Shown here: positions 19,658 to 28,103 of the stretch, piece by piece
Layout: each line of letters opens with the position of its first letter
Numbering within the stretch: the first letter of the stretch is position 1
From: Anaerolineae bacterium
GTDB lineage: Bacteria; Chloroflexota; Anaerolineae; Promineifilales; Promineifilaceae
NCBI GenBank assembly: GCA_019637635.1
Contig: JAHBVI010000009.1
Span: 1-64,000 of the forward strand
Direction: 5' to 3'
DNA length: 64,000 nucleotides
Made by a program: the position numbers and the translations under genes
Notes under the pieces: generated by a model
Database searches by the model: none
Told to the model about the DNA's origin: nothing
The model's input: only the letters and a program-made list of their open reading frames with translations

Positions 19658-19697
19658 ATCGTAAGGGGGAGGGGGCGCAGCCCACAGTGACAGAAGG
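19658..19697 (-). promoter_or_regulatory. Dyad-activated promoter of ppdK
   Basis: The plus strand CAGTGACAGAAGGCA matches the usp site over GTGACA(A/G)AAGGCA. On the minus strand CTGTCA is followed after 24 bases by TACGAT (19658-19663), the same geometry as usp and nifJ. The match is weaker than for the other two. Confidence 0.45.
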
Positions 19698-19818
19698 CAT
19701 ATAGATGAAAGATGAAGGTCATAGATGGAGTGGCGCGTGGGGAAATGGTGGGGTGAAGGGGTCACGGCCGTAGAGCAAAGTCACCCATCATTTACTTACA
19801 ATAGCTGAAATTTTGGTT

Positions 19819-21414
19819 ATGATCCCCGTAAGACATATGAAAAAACGACAGATGATGAACGAACAACCCACACTTTGTTTTCCGGCAGACGGCCCGGCAA
19901 CCGATTTGCGATATCCGGCGGCGGTCGCGCCGCGCCGCGCCGGTCGCCGGCTGTTACTGCTGCTGGCGCTGTTTTGGCTGATGGTGATCACGGCCGTGAC
20001 CGGCCTCGCCGCCCTCTTTTATGCCAGCCCGCTGCTGCTGCCGGGCACCCAGGTGATGGGGGTAGACGTGGGTGGTTTGTCGGTAAATGAAACGGCCGTT
20101 CAGTTAGGCATTCAATGGCAGCAGCGTGGGCTGGTGCTGGAAAGTGATACCCAAACCTGGCAGGCGCCGCCGATGGCTCTGGGCATTGAACTGGATGCGC
20201 TGGCAACGGCCGAAAAAGCACATGCCGCCGCCCGTTCTGTGGATGGGCTGTTCCGGTGGGTGACAACCGGGCGCTTGACGATAACGCCGGTTTATACGCT
20301 GGACACGGCCGTGACCATCGCTTATCTGGAAAACATGGCGCCCCAATTGGAGCGCGCCCCGGTGAATGCCACGGTGCAGGTGGTAGACGGCCGTGCCGTC
20401 GCCACTCAGGCCGTGTCTGGCCAATCGCTGGCAGTGGCGGAGACGGTGGCTTATTTGCAACTGTACCAGGAGGCGGTGCTGGCGCACGGCCGTTTGCCCC
20501 TCAGTTACTCCCTCATTCCGGCGGCGATTACGGATGTCACGGCCGTCATCCATCAGCTAAACCAACTGCTCGGCCGTACCATCCTGTTGCAAATCTATGA
20601 CCCGGTTAACGACGAAACCTTCACCTGGAATTTGCCGCCGGCTGTGTGGGGCAACTGGGTAGCGGTGGCTATTGAACCTGATAATGGTGGCCAACTGCGC
20701 TGGAACTTTGATTCACCCCTGGCGCAAACCTACCTGAGTGAGCAGGCCGCCAAATTGGGTGACAGCCGCTTTATTCAGATCGAAGAAACGCTGCGCAATC
20801 TGGCGGAAGCCATTCGCAATGGGGAAACAGTGGCATACGGCCGTGTCTACCACCACCCCACCAGCTACACCGTGCAGGCCGGGGATACCCTGGCCGCTAT
20901 TGGCCGCAAAGTGGGCATCCCTTATCCCTGGATTCAGCAGGTCAATCCAGGGTTGGCCGGCCTATCGCCGGGGCAAACCATCACCATTCCCTCGCCGGAT
21001 GAGATGCTGCCGCTGCCGGTTGTGCCCCACAAACGCATCATCGTCAGCATCAGCCAACAGCGGGTGCAGACATTTGAAAACGGTCAATTGAAGTGGGATT
21101 GGCCCGCCAGCACGGGCATTGCGTCCAGCCCCACCGCCCCCGGCATTTTCCAGGTGCAATCACACGAACCGAATGCGTATGCCGCCAACTGGAATCTGTG
21201 GATGCCCAACTTCCTGGGGATTTACCGGCCCGTACCCGCCTCTGATTTTATGAACGGCTTCCATGGCTTTCCTACCCGCGACGGGTACAATCTGCTGTGG
21301 ACGAATAATCTGGGTGCGCCGGTAACGTATGGTTGTATCCTGATCAGCAATGAAAATGCCCAGGCGTTGTATGAGTGGGCAGAAGAAGGAACGGTAGTGG
21401 AGATCAGAGATTAG
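19819..21414 (+). CDS. Membrane-anchored L,D-transpeptidase with LysM domain
   Basis: 531 residues from the ATG at 19819. The start is uncertain because none of the nearby ATGs has a good ribosome-binding site. An Arg-rich cytoplasmic tail precedes one membrane span (LLLLLALFWLMVITAVTGLA). Two PG-binding-like regions of the VanW/YoaR type follow (GTQVMGVDVGGLSVNETAVQ). Then comes a LysM motif (YTVQAGDTLAAIGRK, ending SPGQTITIPS) and a YkuD catalytic domain (IIVSISQQRVQTF, FHGFPTR). The catalytic Cys lies in VTYGCILIS, so the usual SHGC motif has Tyr in place of His. It probably crosslinks peptidoglycan. The C-terminal RD and stop fall in a family B palindrome. Confidence 0.85.
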   Translation: MIPVRHMKKRQMMNEQPTLCFPADGPATDLRYPAAVAPRRAGRRLLLLLALFWLMVITAVTGLAALFYASPLLLPGTQVMGVDVGGLSVNETAVQLGIQWQQRGLVLESDTQTWQAPPMALGIELDALATAEKAHAAARSVDGLFRWVTTGRLTITPVYTLDTAVTIAYLENMAPQLERAPVNATVQVVDGRAVATQAVSGQSLAVAETVAYLQLYQEAVLAHGRLPLSYSLIPAAITDVTAVIHQLNQLLGRTILLQIYDPVNDETFTWNLPPAVWGNWVAVAIEPDNGGQLRWNFDSPLAQTYLSEQAAKLGDSRFIQIEETLRNLAEAIRNGETVAYGRVYHHPTSYTVQAGDTLAAIGRKVGIPYPWIQQVNPGLAGLSPGQTITIPSPDEMLPLPVVPHKRIIVSISQQRVQTFENGQLKWDWPASTGIASSPTAPGIFQVQSHEPNAYAANWNLWMPNFLGIYRPVPASDFMNGFHGFPTRDGYNLLWTNNLGAPVTYGCILISNENAQALYEWAEEGTVVEIRD

Positions 21415-21450
21415 AGATTGGAGATTACTCAAACTCTAATCTCTAATCCC
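21402..21450. repeat. Family B palindrome after the L,D-transpeptidase
   Basis: GATTAGAGATTGGAGATTAC and ACTCTAATCTCTAATCCCTG. The TAG in the left arm is the stop codon of the transpeptidase. Confidence 0.75.
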
Positions 21451-21452
21451 TG

Positions 21453-21572
21453 ATGACGATGATGAGTATAACCGGTATGTTGTTGATTATTTTGCTGCTT
21501 TGTGGCGGTGGGATCATGGTGGCGGCCATTGTAGCCGCCATCTACTATTACCTGAAGGAACGCGACTCTTAG
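21453..21572 (+). CDS. 39-residue single-span membrane microprotein
   Basis: The open frame begins MTMMSITGMLLIILLL, continues with a Gly/Ala-rich span and ends IYYYLKERDS, giving one membrane helix and a charged tail. It starts right after the family B palindrome and stops just before a family D palindrome. No good ribosome-binding site is visible. Its composition is that of a real membrane peptide, but expression is unproven. Confidence 0.4.
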   Translation: MTMMSITGMLLIILLLCGGGIMVAAIVAAIYYYLKERDS

Positions 21573-21580
21573 GCATGAGC

Positions 21581-21643
21581 CGTGCCAGGCACAGGGCTTA
21601 AAGCTCTCCCTTGGAGGGACCGTTCTGCCCTGTGCCTGGCACG
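21581..21643. repeat. Family D palindrome
   Basis: CGTGCCAGGCACAGGG and CCCTGTGCCTGGCACG are perfect 16-base arms. It lies between convergent genes and may act as a two-way terminator. Confidence 0.85.
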
Positions 21644-21651
21644 ATCCGTAA

Positions 21652-22149
21652 TCAACTGCTGATGACCTGCCAGGTAAAGAGGACGATGATGATGAACCCC
21701 ACCACAAACTGGATGAGGGTGGCGATGCCATAGCCTTTGAGGCCACCCCAGCTAACTTGCACGGCCGTGTTTGCATTCTGATGCTTCCAATACTCCCCCA
21801 GGAACAAGCCCAACACAAAACCGATAATGGTGCCAATGACCGGCAGCAGAAATGAGCCGATGATAGCGCCCACCGTGCTGAGCAGATAAGAGCGTTTGGC
21901 TGCGCCGCTCTTTTTAGCGCCAAAATAAGGCAGCCAGATGTCGCTGGTGCCGGCAACCAAAACCAGCAGGCTGATGAGTACAAAGTGAGGTACGCTAATC
22001 ACCTCAAAGCCGGTGCGCCAGACGTAAACAGCCACACCAGCCCAGATCAAAAAGATGCCGGGCAGCAGCGGCACAATAATGCCGACCAGCCCGACAAGCA
22101 TGAGAAAATAAACAGCAAAGAGCAATAATCCTTCCGAAAGCAACGCCAT
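21652..22149 (-). CDS. DUF456 membrane protein
   Basis: 165 residues with about five hydrophobic spans (LLLFAVYFLMLVGLVGIIVP, FLIWAGVAVYVW, FVLISLLVLVAGTSD, a Gly-rich helical pair with GTIIGFVLGLFLGEYW, and IATLIQFVVGFIIIVLF). Gly-rich helix motifs and a GEYW-like segment are typical of DUF456. No function is established for the family. It converges with the upstream plus-strand genes across a family D palindrome. Confidence 0.75.
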   Translation of the reverse strand: MALLSEGLLLFAVYFLMLVGLVGIIVPLLPGIFLIWAGVAVYVWRTGFEVISVPHFVLISLLVLVAGTSDIWLPYFGAKKSGAAKRSYLLSTVGAIIGSFLLPVIGTIIGFVLGLFLGEYWKHQNANTAVQVSWGGLKGYGIATLIQFVVGFIIIVLFTWQVISS

Positions 22150-22165
22150 TTGTTCAGTTCCTCAA

Positions 22166-22229
22166 GAGACCTGACAGGTTTTTGACCTGCAAAGTTTCAA
22201 GTTAAACTGTTAAAAAACCTGTCAGGTCT
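22166..22229. repeat. Palindrome AGACCTGACAGGTTTTT
   Basis: AGACCTGACAGGTTTTT (22167-22183) and AAAAAACCTGTCAGGTCT (22212-22229) form a 17-base hairpin upstream of the DUF456 gene. It is seen only once in this window. Confidence 0.7.
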
Positions 22230-22341
22230 GAACGGTAACGGCCGTGAAAATAATGCCCCTATCATAGCCGGTTGTGGCTCTGGTGGCGTTAATGTTGCAT
22301 AAACATCATGCGCCGATAGGGGGTTGGTACTTCACGCACCG

Positions 22342-22393
22342 GAAGGCGATGAATCGCCTACTACAAACGGCAGATTGCCTACTACAAACGGGT
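22342..22393. repeat. Partial family C element
   Basis: GGCGATGAATCGCCTACTAC and a second GATTGCCTACTACAAACGG, i.e. two right arms in tandem without the full left arm. It lies just upstream of the 22416 gene. Confidence 0.65.
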
Positions 22394-22415
22394 TTGTTCA
22401 GGTAACATCCCCGCA

Positions 22416-25109
22416 ATGCGCAGACAAAACAAAGTTGCCATTTTTGCGCCCTGGCTGGCGGTGTTGGGCATTCTCCTGGTAGTCATCCTGCCCCTGTGGG
22501 GCGCGCCGCCGTATGGGGATGACATTCGGCTGCACATTTACCGCATCCCGGTGGTGCAGGCGTTGTGGGCAGCAGGTGTTCCTTTTGCCCGTTGGGCGCC
22601 CACGCTCAATCTGGGGTATGGCTCACCCCTGTTCAATTTTTACCCGCCGTTGAGCGCCTATCTGCTGAGCTTGCTCTACCTGCTGGCTGATCAGCAGGCG
22701 GCGGTGGCCTGGAATGTGCTGTTGGCGTTGGCGTTGTTGGCCGGGGGCGTGGGCATGTTTTTATTGGGGCGCTGGCTGTATGGCCCGGCTGGAGGTGTGT
22801 TGGCGGTGGCGTTGTATACCTGGTCGCCGCATCTGGTGTACCAGAGCTTTGCACGGGGCAGCAGTTCCAACGCGCTGGCGATGGCCTTGTTTCCCTGGGC
22901 GACCTGGGGGCTGCTGGCGCTGGCGGCACGGCCGTCGGCCTGGCGCATTTGTCTGGCCGGGGTGGCTATTGCCCTGCTGATGTTGTCACACACGGCAGCC
23001 AGCCTGTTGTTTTTGGGGCCATTGCTGGTATTGGCGGTGACGGCCGTGTGGGTGTCCCCGGCACCGCGTTGGCCGCGTTTGGGCGTGGTGCTGCTGGCGA
23101 TGGGGTTGGGGCTGGCGCTGTCTGCCTTTGCCTGGCTGCCCGCCCTGGCGGAAATCGGCAATACTCGCTATGCGCAAGAAGCGGGTAACGTGGCCTATCA
23201 GGATTATTTTGCCGATGCGTTCCGCTGGCCGGAGCCAACAATTGCCGGGGCACACAATCCCGGTTTGCCCAAGACGCCGGGATTGGCCCAAATTGTGCTG
23301 GGCGCGCTGGGAACCGCGTTGGCCGTAATCGCCTGGTGGCGTGGCCGAGGCGCTGCCGGTGGCTGGCCGGCGGCGGTAACGGCCGTGTCCGGTTTGATGG
23401 GGCTGGCGGCGTTGGGCCTGTCGCTGGCATGGTCGGCCCCGGTGTGGGCGGCGCTGCCCCCCCTGCAAGGGTTACAGTTTCCCTGGCGTCTGCTGGATAT
23501 TCCCGCGTTTTACCTGGCCTTGACCGGCGGTTTTATTTTGTACCGGCCGTTTCTGCGACGCCGTTCGCGGTGGGCCGCTGCCGCCTGGCTGGCGGCGGTA
23601 GTGGCGCTGGTGGCGGCGTTTGCCAATATGCTGCCTTACCTGTATCCACCGCGCCTGCATTCATTACCGGTGCAGCCTACATTGGCCGAGGCGACGGCCG
23701 TGCAGCAGCAGTTTGGCATTTACGGGCTGACGGCCTGGGGGGAGTACAGCGCGGCAACCGTTACTGCCTGGCCCGCGGCGCTGCCATTTCCAGGTGCGGA
23801 TGAGATGGTCCCACTTGATGCAAAAGTTGTAGGCGCGCCCGCAGGACTGACGGCCGTTGCCGGTGATCCCTGGCGCGCCGTCTGGCAGGCAAATCTGGCG
23901 CAGGCAGAAACCATCACCCTGGCGGTGCATCATTTCCCCGGCTGGCAGGCGTGGCTGGATGGCGAGAAGACAGCGGTGGGGGTGGATGCGGACGGCCGTA
24001 TCCAGATCACCATTCCTCCCGGCAGCCATCAGTTGGAACTGGCGTTTGGGCGCACACCGGTGCGTTGGCTGGCGGATGGCTTCACGCTGGCGGGATTGCT
24101 CATCGTGGGTGTGCTGTTGGTTTGGGGACGGGCCGTTGTGCGCCCCAAGAAGGCGATGGCTGCCGACGATGTGGCCGATAACAGGGGGATTGTCTGGCTT
24201 ACCCTCATCTTATGTCTACTTTTGGGGAGCAAGATCATCTGGTTTGATCGCGTTTCCACATCGCTGGTGGTGCATCCGGTGGACGGCCGTATCCCCGGCA
24301 AAACCACACCTGATTATGGCCGCTTCCACGCAGAAATCCGCCTGGCGGGTTATGAGACGCAAGCGCCGCATCGTGTTATGTTAATCTGGCAGGCATTGGC
24401 TGCACCTACAAACCGTTATGCCGTCGTGTTGACGCTGGCGGACGCGCAGGGCAGGCCACTACATGAGGTGGTGAATGATGCCCCAGGTTATATGAGTACC
24501 AGCCATTGGCAACCGGGCCAGCTAACACGGGATGTGTACGATTTGCCATTGCCGGAACAACCCGCACCGGCGGGTTACACGGTGTGGGTAGGTTTGCGGG
24601 ATGTGGTGACGGGGGAAACCATTGCCCTGTCTGATGCCGGGGGGGGTACGGCCGTGCCGGTGGGCCGCTTCAAAACACCACCACCGCCATTAAATGTGCC
24701 AGACACACAGGGCGCCATTTTCGGCCAGGCGATCCGGCTGCGGCAGGCGGATATATCTGAACAGGTAACGGCGGGTGAGTGGTTGGAACTGCGGCTGGTG
24801 TGGGAATCGCTGGCAACGGTGGCGGCCGATTACACGGTGTTTGTGCATTTGCTGAACCCGGATGGCACACTGGCTGCCGGGCAAGATGGGCAACCGCTGG
24901 ACGGCCGTTATCCCACTTCTTATTGGTCGCCTGGTGAGCAAATTTTAGACGTGCGTCGGTGGCAGGCTGACCTGCCGCCGGGTGTGTACCAATTGGAAGT
25001 TGGCCTGTACCGGTTGGAGACGGGCGAGCGGCTGCCCCTCTCCGGCGCACAATCGGCGTTGGGAGATCGGGTGATTGTGGGGGATGTGGTGGTGGGGGGA
25101 GGTGATTGA
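22416..25109 (+). CDS. Large polytopic membrane protein, GT-C glycosyltransferase-like
   Basis: 897 residues. The first 400 residues hold about ten membrane spans. The first outer loop carries acidic residues typical of GT-C enzymes (GDDIRLHIYRIPVVQAL), and the segment GYGSPLFNFYPPLSAYL is characteristic of the Chloroflexota 6-pyruvoyl-tetrahydropterin-synthase-related membrane family. One later span (near GFTLAGLLIVGVLLVW) and two beta-sandwich-like soluble sections of about 130 residues each follow (WLELRLVWESL, PPGVYQLEVGLYRLETG). It probably transfers or flips a lipid-linked sugar to the outer surface; substrate unknown. It contains nine ACGGCCGT octamers, the densest of any gene here. 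Confidence 0.7.
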   Translation: MRRQNKVAIFAPWLAVLGILLVVILPLWGAPPYGDDIRLHIYRIPVVQALWAAGVPFARWAPTLNLGYGSPLFNFYPPLSAYLLSLLYLLADQQAAVAWNVLLALALLAGGVGMFLLGRWLYGPAGGVLAVALYTWSPHLVYQSFARGSSSNALAMALFPWATWGLLALAARPSAWRICLAGVAIALLMLSHTAASLLFLGPLLVLAVTAVWVSPAPRWPRLGVVLLAMGLGLALSAFAWLPALAEIGNTRYAQEAGNVAYQDYFADAFRWPEPTIAGAHNPGLPKTPGLAQIVLGALGTALAVIAWWRGRGAAGGWPAAVTAVSGLMGLAALGLSLAWSAPVWAALPPLQGLQFPWRLLDIPAFYLALTGGFILYRPFLRRRSRWAAAAWLAAVVALVAAFANMLPYLYPPRLHSLPVQPTLAEATAVQQQFGIYGLTAWGEYSAATVTAWPAALPFPGADEMVPLDAKVVGAPAGLTAVAGDPWRAVWQANLAQAETITLAVHHFPGWQAWLDGEKTAVGVDADGRIQITIPPGSHQLELAFGRTPVRWLADGFTLAGLLIVGVLLVWGRAVVRPKKAMAADDVADNRGIVWLTLILCLLLGSKIIWFDRVSTSLVVHPVDGRIPGKTTPDYGRFHAEIRLAGYETQAPHRVMLIWQALAAPTNRYAVVLTLADAQGRPLHEVVNDAPGYMSTSHWQPGQLTRDVYDLPLPEQPAPAGYTVWVGLRDVVTGETIALSDAGGGTAVPVGRFKTPPPPLNVPDTQGAIFGQAIRLRQADISEQVTAGEWLELRLVWESLATVAADYTVFVHLLNPDGTLAAGQDGQPLDGRYPTSYWSPGEQILDVRRWQADLPPGVYQLEVGLYRLETGERLPLSGAQSALGDRVIVGDVVVGGGD

Positions 25110-25142
25110 GTAATTGGGCAATTGCCCAGTTACCCAATTACA
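25105..25142. repeat. Family F palindrome
   Basis: TGAGTAATTGGGCAATTG and CAGTTACCCAATTACA. The first TGA is the stop codon of the 22416 gene. Confidence 0.7.
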
Positions 25143-25145
25143 TCT

Positions 25146-26012
25146 TCACCTGCGGAAGAGTCGCCAGGGCAAGCCGGGGCGGCGGAGATAGACAATTTGC
25201 CCGTTGAATTGGGCGGGGCGAAACCCAAAATGGCGCAGCACGGTACCGGGTTCGGCGATAGCAGGCACAAAGAAGCGATCAATGGCATAGGGGGTCAGGG
25301 GCGGCCAATACCACCAGAAAAAAAGGAAGCGGGCCGACGGCCGTACCAGCACCATAGGCAGCGGCAACATCAGGCGTTTACGGCCGTTGACGGCTAACAG
25401 ACGCTGCATCATCTCGCGGTGGGTCATCCGCTCTTCGCCGGCAACGGCGATAGTCTGGTTGACATAACGCTCTGGCTGCTGCAAGATGATGTGCAGGCAG
25501 CGGGCATAATCTTCCACCCACAGCGGCTGAACGGAGACATGCCCACCGCCGGGCAGCCAGACAAAAGGCCAACTCCAGATGGCCAGGGCCAGGAAAATTT
25601 CGGTAAAGCGGTCGTTACGGCCGTAAAGCTGGCTCGTTTGCAGGATGGTATAAGGGATACCACTGCGGCGGACCAGTTGCTCCATTTCGCCTTTGGCGCG
25701 CAGCAGGGGGTGCATGGCGGCCACGTTAGCGCCTGAACGGCTGGCAACGATTAGCCGCTGCACCCCGGCGCGGCGGCATTCGTCAATGAGTTGGGCGGTA
25801 CCTTCCACGTCTACGTGCTGTAGGAGCCGGTTACGGCCGCGATTTTCGGCCCCGGCCAGATGGACCACGGTGTGGATGCCTTGTAGTTGTTCACGCAGTT
25901 TGAGATGGGTGATGAGACGGCCGTCATACGGCCGTGCCGCCACTCCTTCCCGCGTGAGCCTGGCCAGCAACGAACGACCGATAAAACCCGTAGCGCCTGT
26001 CACTAAAATCAT
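25146..26012 (-). CDS. NAD(P)-binding atypical SDR (NDUFA9/NmrA-like)
   Basis: 288 residues. The Rossmann start MILVTGATGFIGRSLLARL binds NAD(P), followed by VVHLAGAENRGRN. LIVASRSGANVA replaces the usual catalytic Ser/Tyr/Lys region: the YxxxK motif is not obvious (LRAKGEME lies where it would be), as in atypical SDRs that bind cofactor without being reductases. The C-terminal part contains a hydrophobic section (RFLFFWWYWPPL) that may associate with the membrane. It converges on the GT-C-like gene; role unknown. Confidence 0.75.
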   Translation of the reverse strand: MILVTGATGFIGRSLLARLTREGVAARPYDGRLITHLKLREQLQGIHTVVHLAGAENRGRNRLLQHVDVEGTAQLIDECRRAGVQRLIVASRSGANVAAMHPLLRAKGEMEQLVRRSGIPYTILQTSQLYGRNDRFTEIFLALAIWSWPFVWLPGGGHVSVQPLWVEDYARCLHIILQQPERYVNQTIAVAGEERMTHREMMQRLLAVNGRKRLMLPLPMVLVRPSARFLFFWWYWPPLTPYAIDRFFVPAIAEPGTVLRHFGFRPAQFNGQIVYLRRPGLPWRLFRR

Positions 26013-26089
26013 GCCGATATTTTACGCTGTTGTTTCTGGTGTGTCAGATGGGGTGTTGAGGATGAGGAGGTGATTACCAACCTCCCCAC

Positions 26090-26119
26090 CTCCCAATTAC
26101 CCAATTACCCAATTACCTC
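26090..26119. repeat. Half of a family F palindrome
   Basis: CCCAATTACCCAATTACCCA words in one orientation only, immediately upstream of the 26134 gene. Confidence 0.6.
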
Positions 26120-26133
26120 TATAATCCTCACCC

Positions 26134-27309
26134 ATGACCCGTTTTGCCCTTTTGGGGCCAACATATCCCTACCGGGGCGGCATTGCCCATTACAACACGC
26201 TATTGGCGCGGCACTTGCGCGCGGAGCATGAGGTGCTGCTGCTATCTTTTTCGCGGCAATATCCGGGTTGGCTATTTCCGGGGAAGAGTGATAAGGATCC
26301 AAGCGAACGGCCGTTGCAGACCGAAGCGGAATACATCCTCGACCCGCTCAACCCCTCTAGCTGGCGGCAAACATTGAAGCGGCTGCGCCAGTGGCCGCCG
26401 GATGTGGTGATCATCCCCTGGTGGCACCCCTATTTTGTGCCAGTCTGGGCGGCTTTGAGCCGGGGCGTGAAGCGGCTGCCTGGCCCACCCCGATTGGTCT
26501 TTATTTGCCATAATGTTTTGCCACATGAGCAGGGGAAGATGAGCCGTCATTTGCTGCCGGCGTTGTTCCGGCTGGCGTGCGGCCGAGGCGATGGGTTTAT
26601 TGTGCATTCGCAGGCCGACGGGCGCATTTTGCAGGAGATTTTGCCCCAGGCACGGGTGCAGGTGACGCCGCTGCCGACGTATGGGGAATTAGGGATTGCC
26701 GATACCAGCCATATTGAACTGCCGGTGACGCTGCCGGATGATCGGCCGATATTGCTATTTTGTGGGTTTGTACGGCCGTACAAAGGGCTAGACATCTTGT
26801 TGGATGCACTGGTAGTTGCGGTACGGGAACGGCCGTTGCACTTGCTGGTAGCGGGCGAATTCTGGCAGGGTGGCGAAGGGCAATATCGCGCCCAAATTGA
26901 CCGGCTCGGTTTGAACGACTGCGTGACCATCTGGAATGAATACATACCCGACGAACAACTGGCGGCCTGCATTGATCGGTGTGATGTGGTGGTATTGCCT
27001 TACCGTTCGGCCACGCAGAGCGCGGTCATCCAACTGGCCTTTGGCCGGGGCAAGCCGGTGATTACGACGGATGTGGGGGGATTGGGGGAGGTGGTGCAGG
27101 ACGGCCGTAATGGTCTGGTTGTGCCTGCTGCGAATCCAAAATCACTAGCAGAAGCCATTCGCTGCTACTTTGCACAAAACTTGAATGAAACTTACATCCA
27201 GAATATCAAGCAAGAAGAGCGTTTTTCCTGGCAAAGACTTCAAGAAAACCTGATGGCTTTCACCTCCCCGTCTAGCGCCCACTTACCGGCGGATAATGTG
27301 CAGACGTGA
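26134..27309 (+). CDS. Glycosyltransferase, GT4 family
   Basis: 391 residues with a GT-B fold. The N-terminal domain has FALLGPTYPYRGGIAHYNT (glycine loop). The C-terminal domain has LLFCGFVRPYKGLDILLDAL and the donor-binding region SATQSAVIQLAFGRGKPVIT, followed by DVGGLGEVV. The first Glu of the EX7E motif is replaced by Gln, which is common in this subgroup. It would add a sugar from a nucleotide-sugar donor to a growing surface glycan. The 3' end overlaps the convergent methyltransferase gene by 27 bases. Confidence 0.88.
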   Translation: MTRFALLGPTYPYRGGIAHYNTLLARHLRAEHEVLLLSFSRQYPGWLFPGKSDKDPSERPLQTEAEYILDPLNPSSWRQTLKRLRQWPPDVVIIPWWHPYFVPVWAALSRGVKRLPGPPRLVFICHNVLPHEQGKMSRHLLPALFRLACGRGDGFIVHSQADGRILQEILPQARVQVTPLPTYGELGIADTSHIELPVTLPDDRPILLFCGFVRPYKGLDILLDALVVAVRERPLHLLVAGEFWQGGEGQYRAQIDRLGLNDCVTIWNEYIPDEQLAACIDRCDVVVLPYRSATQSAVIQLAFGRGKPVITTDVGGLGEVVQDGRNGLVVPAANPKSLAEAIRCYFAQNLNETYIQNIKQEERFSWQRLQENLMAFTSPSSAHLPADNVQT

Positions 27310-28011
27310 TTTCATCTCAAATATAAATTCTGCTTGCCGAGAGGCAAAATAAGTATCAACAGCCCGGCGGCAGCCTGACCAATCGGCGTAATCGTCAATA
27401 ATTAAGACTCCACCCGGAACCAGGTTTGGCGTAATCTGCTGCAAGCACGTCATCACCGAGTCATACCAGTCACAATCAATATGAGCCAATGCCACGGGCT
27501 GGCTGACCACCAGGGTTTCTTCATAAAGACCCTTTATAAAGTGAAGGTGATGTTGTTCTAACGGAAAACCGTAATGGACAAAGGTTTGGGTTACCTGGGT
27601 CAGTAAATTTTCTTGATAACCATAATAGCTCTTACCTTTCAGACCACCGGCTTGTCCTGAAACAATCACATTGTATCGCTGGTGTGCATCCTCCCCATCC
27701 TGGGTTGATGGTGGGGGGATCATTTCAAAGGTGTCGTAAAGAAAAAAGGGGCGATTGCTTTGTTTGGCAGCCGTCATCACAATGGCAGATCCACCAAGGG
27801 CGCAACCAGCTTCAATCATAATGCCCGCTAGCTCCTGGTCTTCAACCATTTTTACCCGGGTATATAAATCCACCAGAGCCGCTGGCTCCAGATAGGTAAG
27901 CCCTTCTCGGCGTACTTGCTGAATTAAAGAAACAGCAGCTCTATCTTTGAGCCAGAGGGTAGCCTGCTTCCGCAGGTTGTGTAGATGAAAAACCAGGTTG
28001 GGGGAACTCAT
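27283..28011 (-). CDS. TylF/MycF-type O-methyltransferase
   Basis: 242 residues. The AdoMet site is IMIEAGCALGGSAIVMTAA, followed by FFLYDTFEMIPPP. Metal-binding acidic residues lie in AHIDCDWYDSVM and GGVLIIDDYADW, as in TylF/MycF sugar O-methyltransferases. Given the glycan genes around it, it probably methylates a sugar hydroxyl. The 3' ends of this gene and the 26134 GT overlap, so the two transcripts are antisense over 27 bases. Confidence 0.85.
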   Translation of the reverse strand: MSSPNLVFHLHNLRKQATLWLKDRAAVSLIQQVRREGLTYLEPAALVDLYTRVKMVEDQELAGIMIEAGCALGGSAIVMTAAKQSNRPFFLYDTFEMIPPPSTQDGEDAHQRYNVIVSGQAGGLKGKSYYGYQENLLTQVTQTFVHYGFPLEQHHLHFIKGLYEETLVVSQPVALAHIDCDWYDSVMTCLQQITPNLVPGGVLIIDDYADWSGCRRAVDTYFASRQAEFIFEMKSRLHIIRR

Positions 28012-28032
28012 ATGTCATTTTAGCCTATGTAA

Positions 28033-28070
28033 CATAAAAAAGGAGGCGTAAATTCATACGCCTCCTTTTG
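28033..28070 (-). terminator. Terminator of the secreted repeat protein gene
   Basis: AAAAGGAGGCGTA and TACGCCTCCTTTT pair perfectly around AATTCA. On the minus strand a T-run follows (CTCCTTTTTTATG). Confidence 0.85.
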
Positions 28071-28103
28071 AGTCTCACTACTTATGGGAATAAAATTCCC
28101 AAA

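Noticed and set aside
19538-19765. Possible small gene upstream of ppdK
   Set aside because: It covers the family D palindrome and the ppdK promoter and shows no protein-like features.
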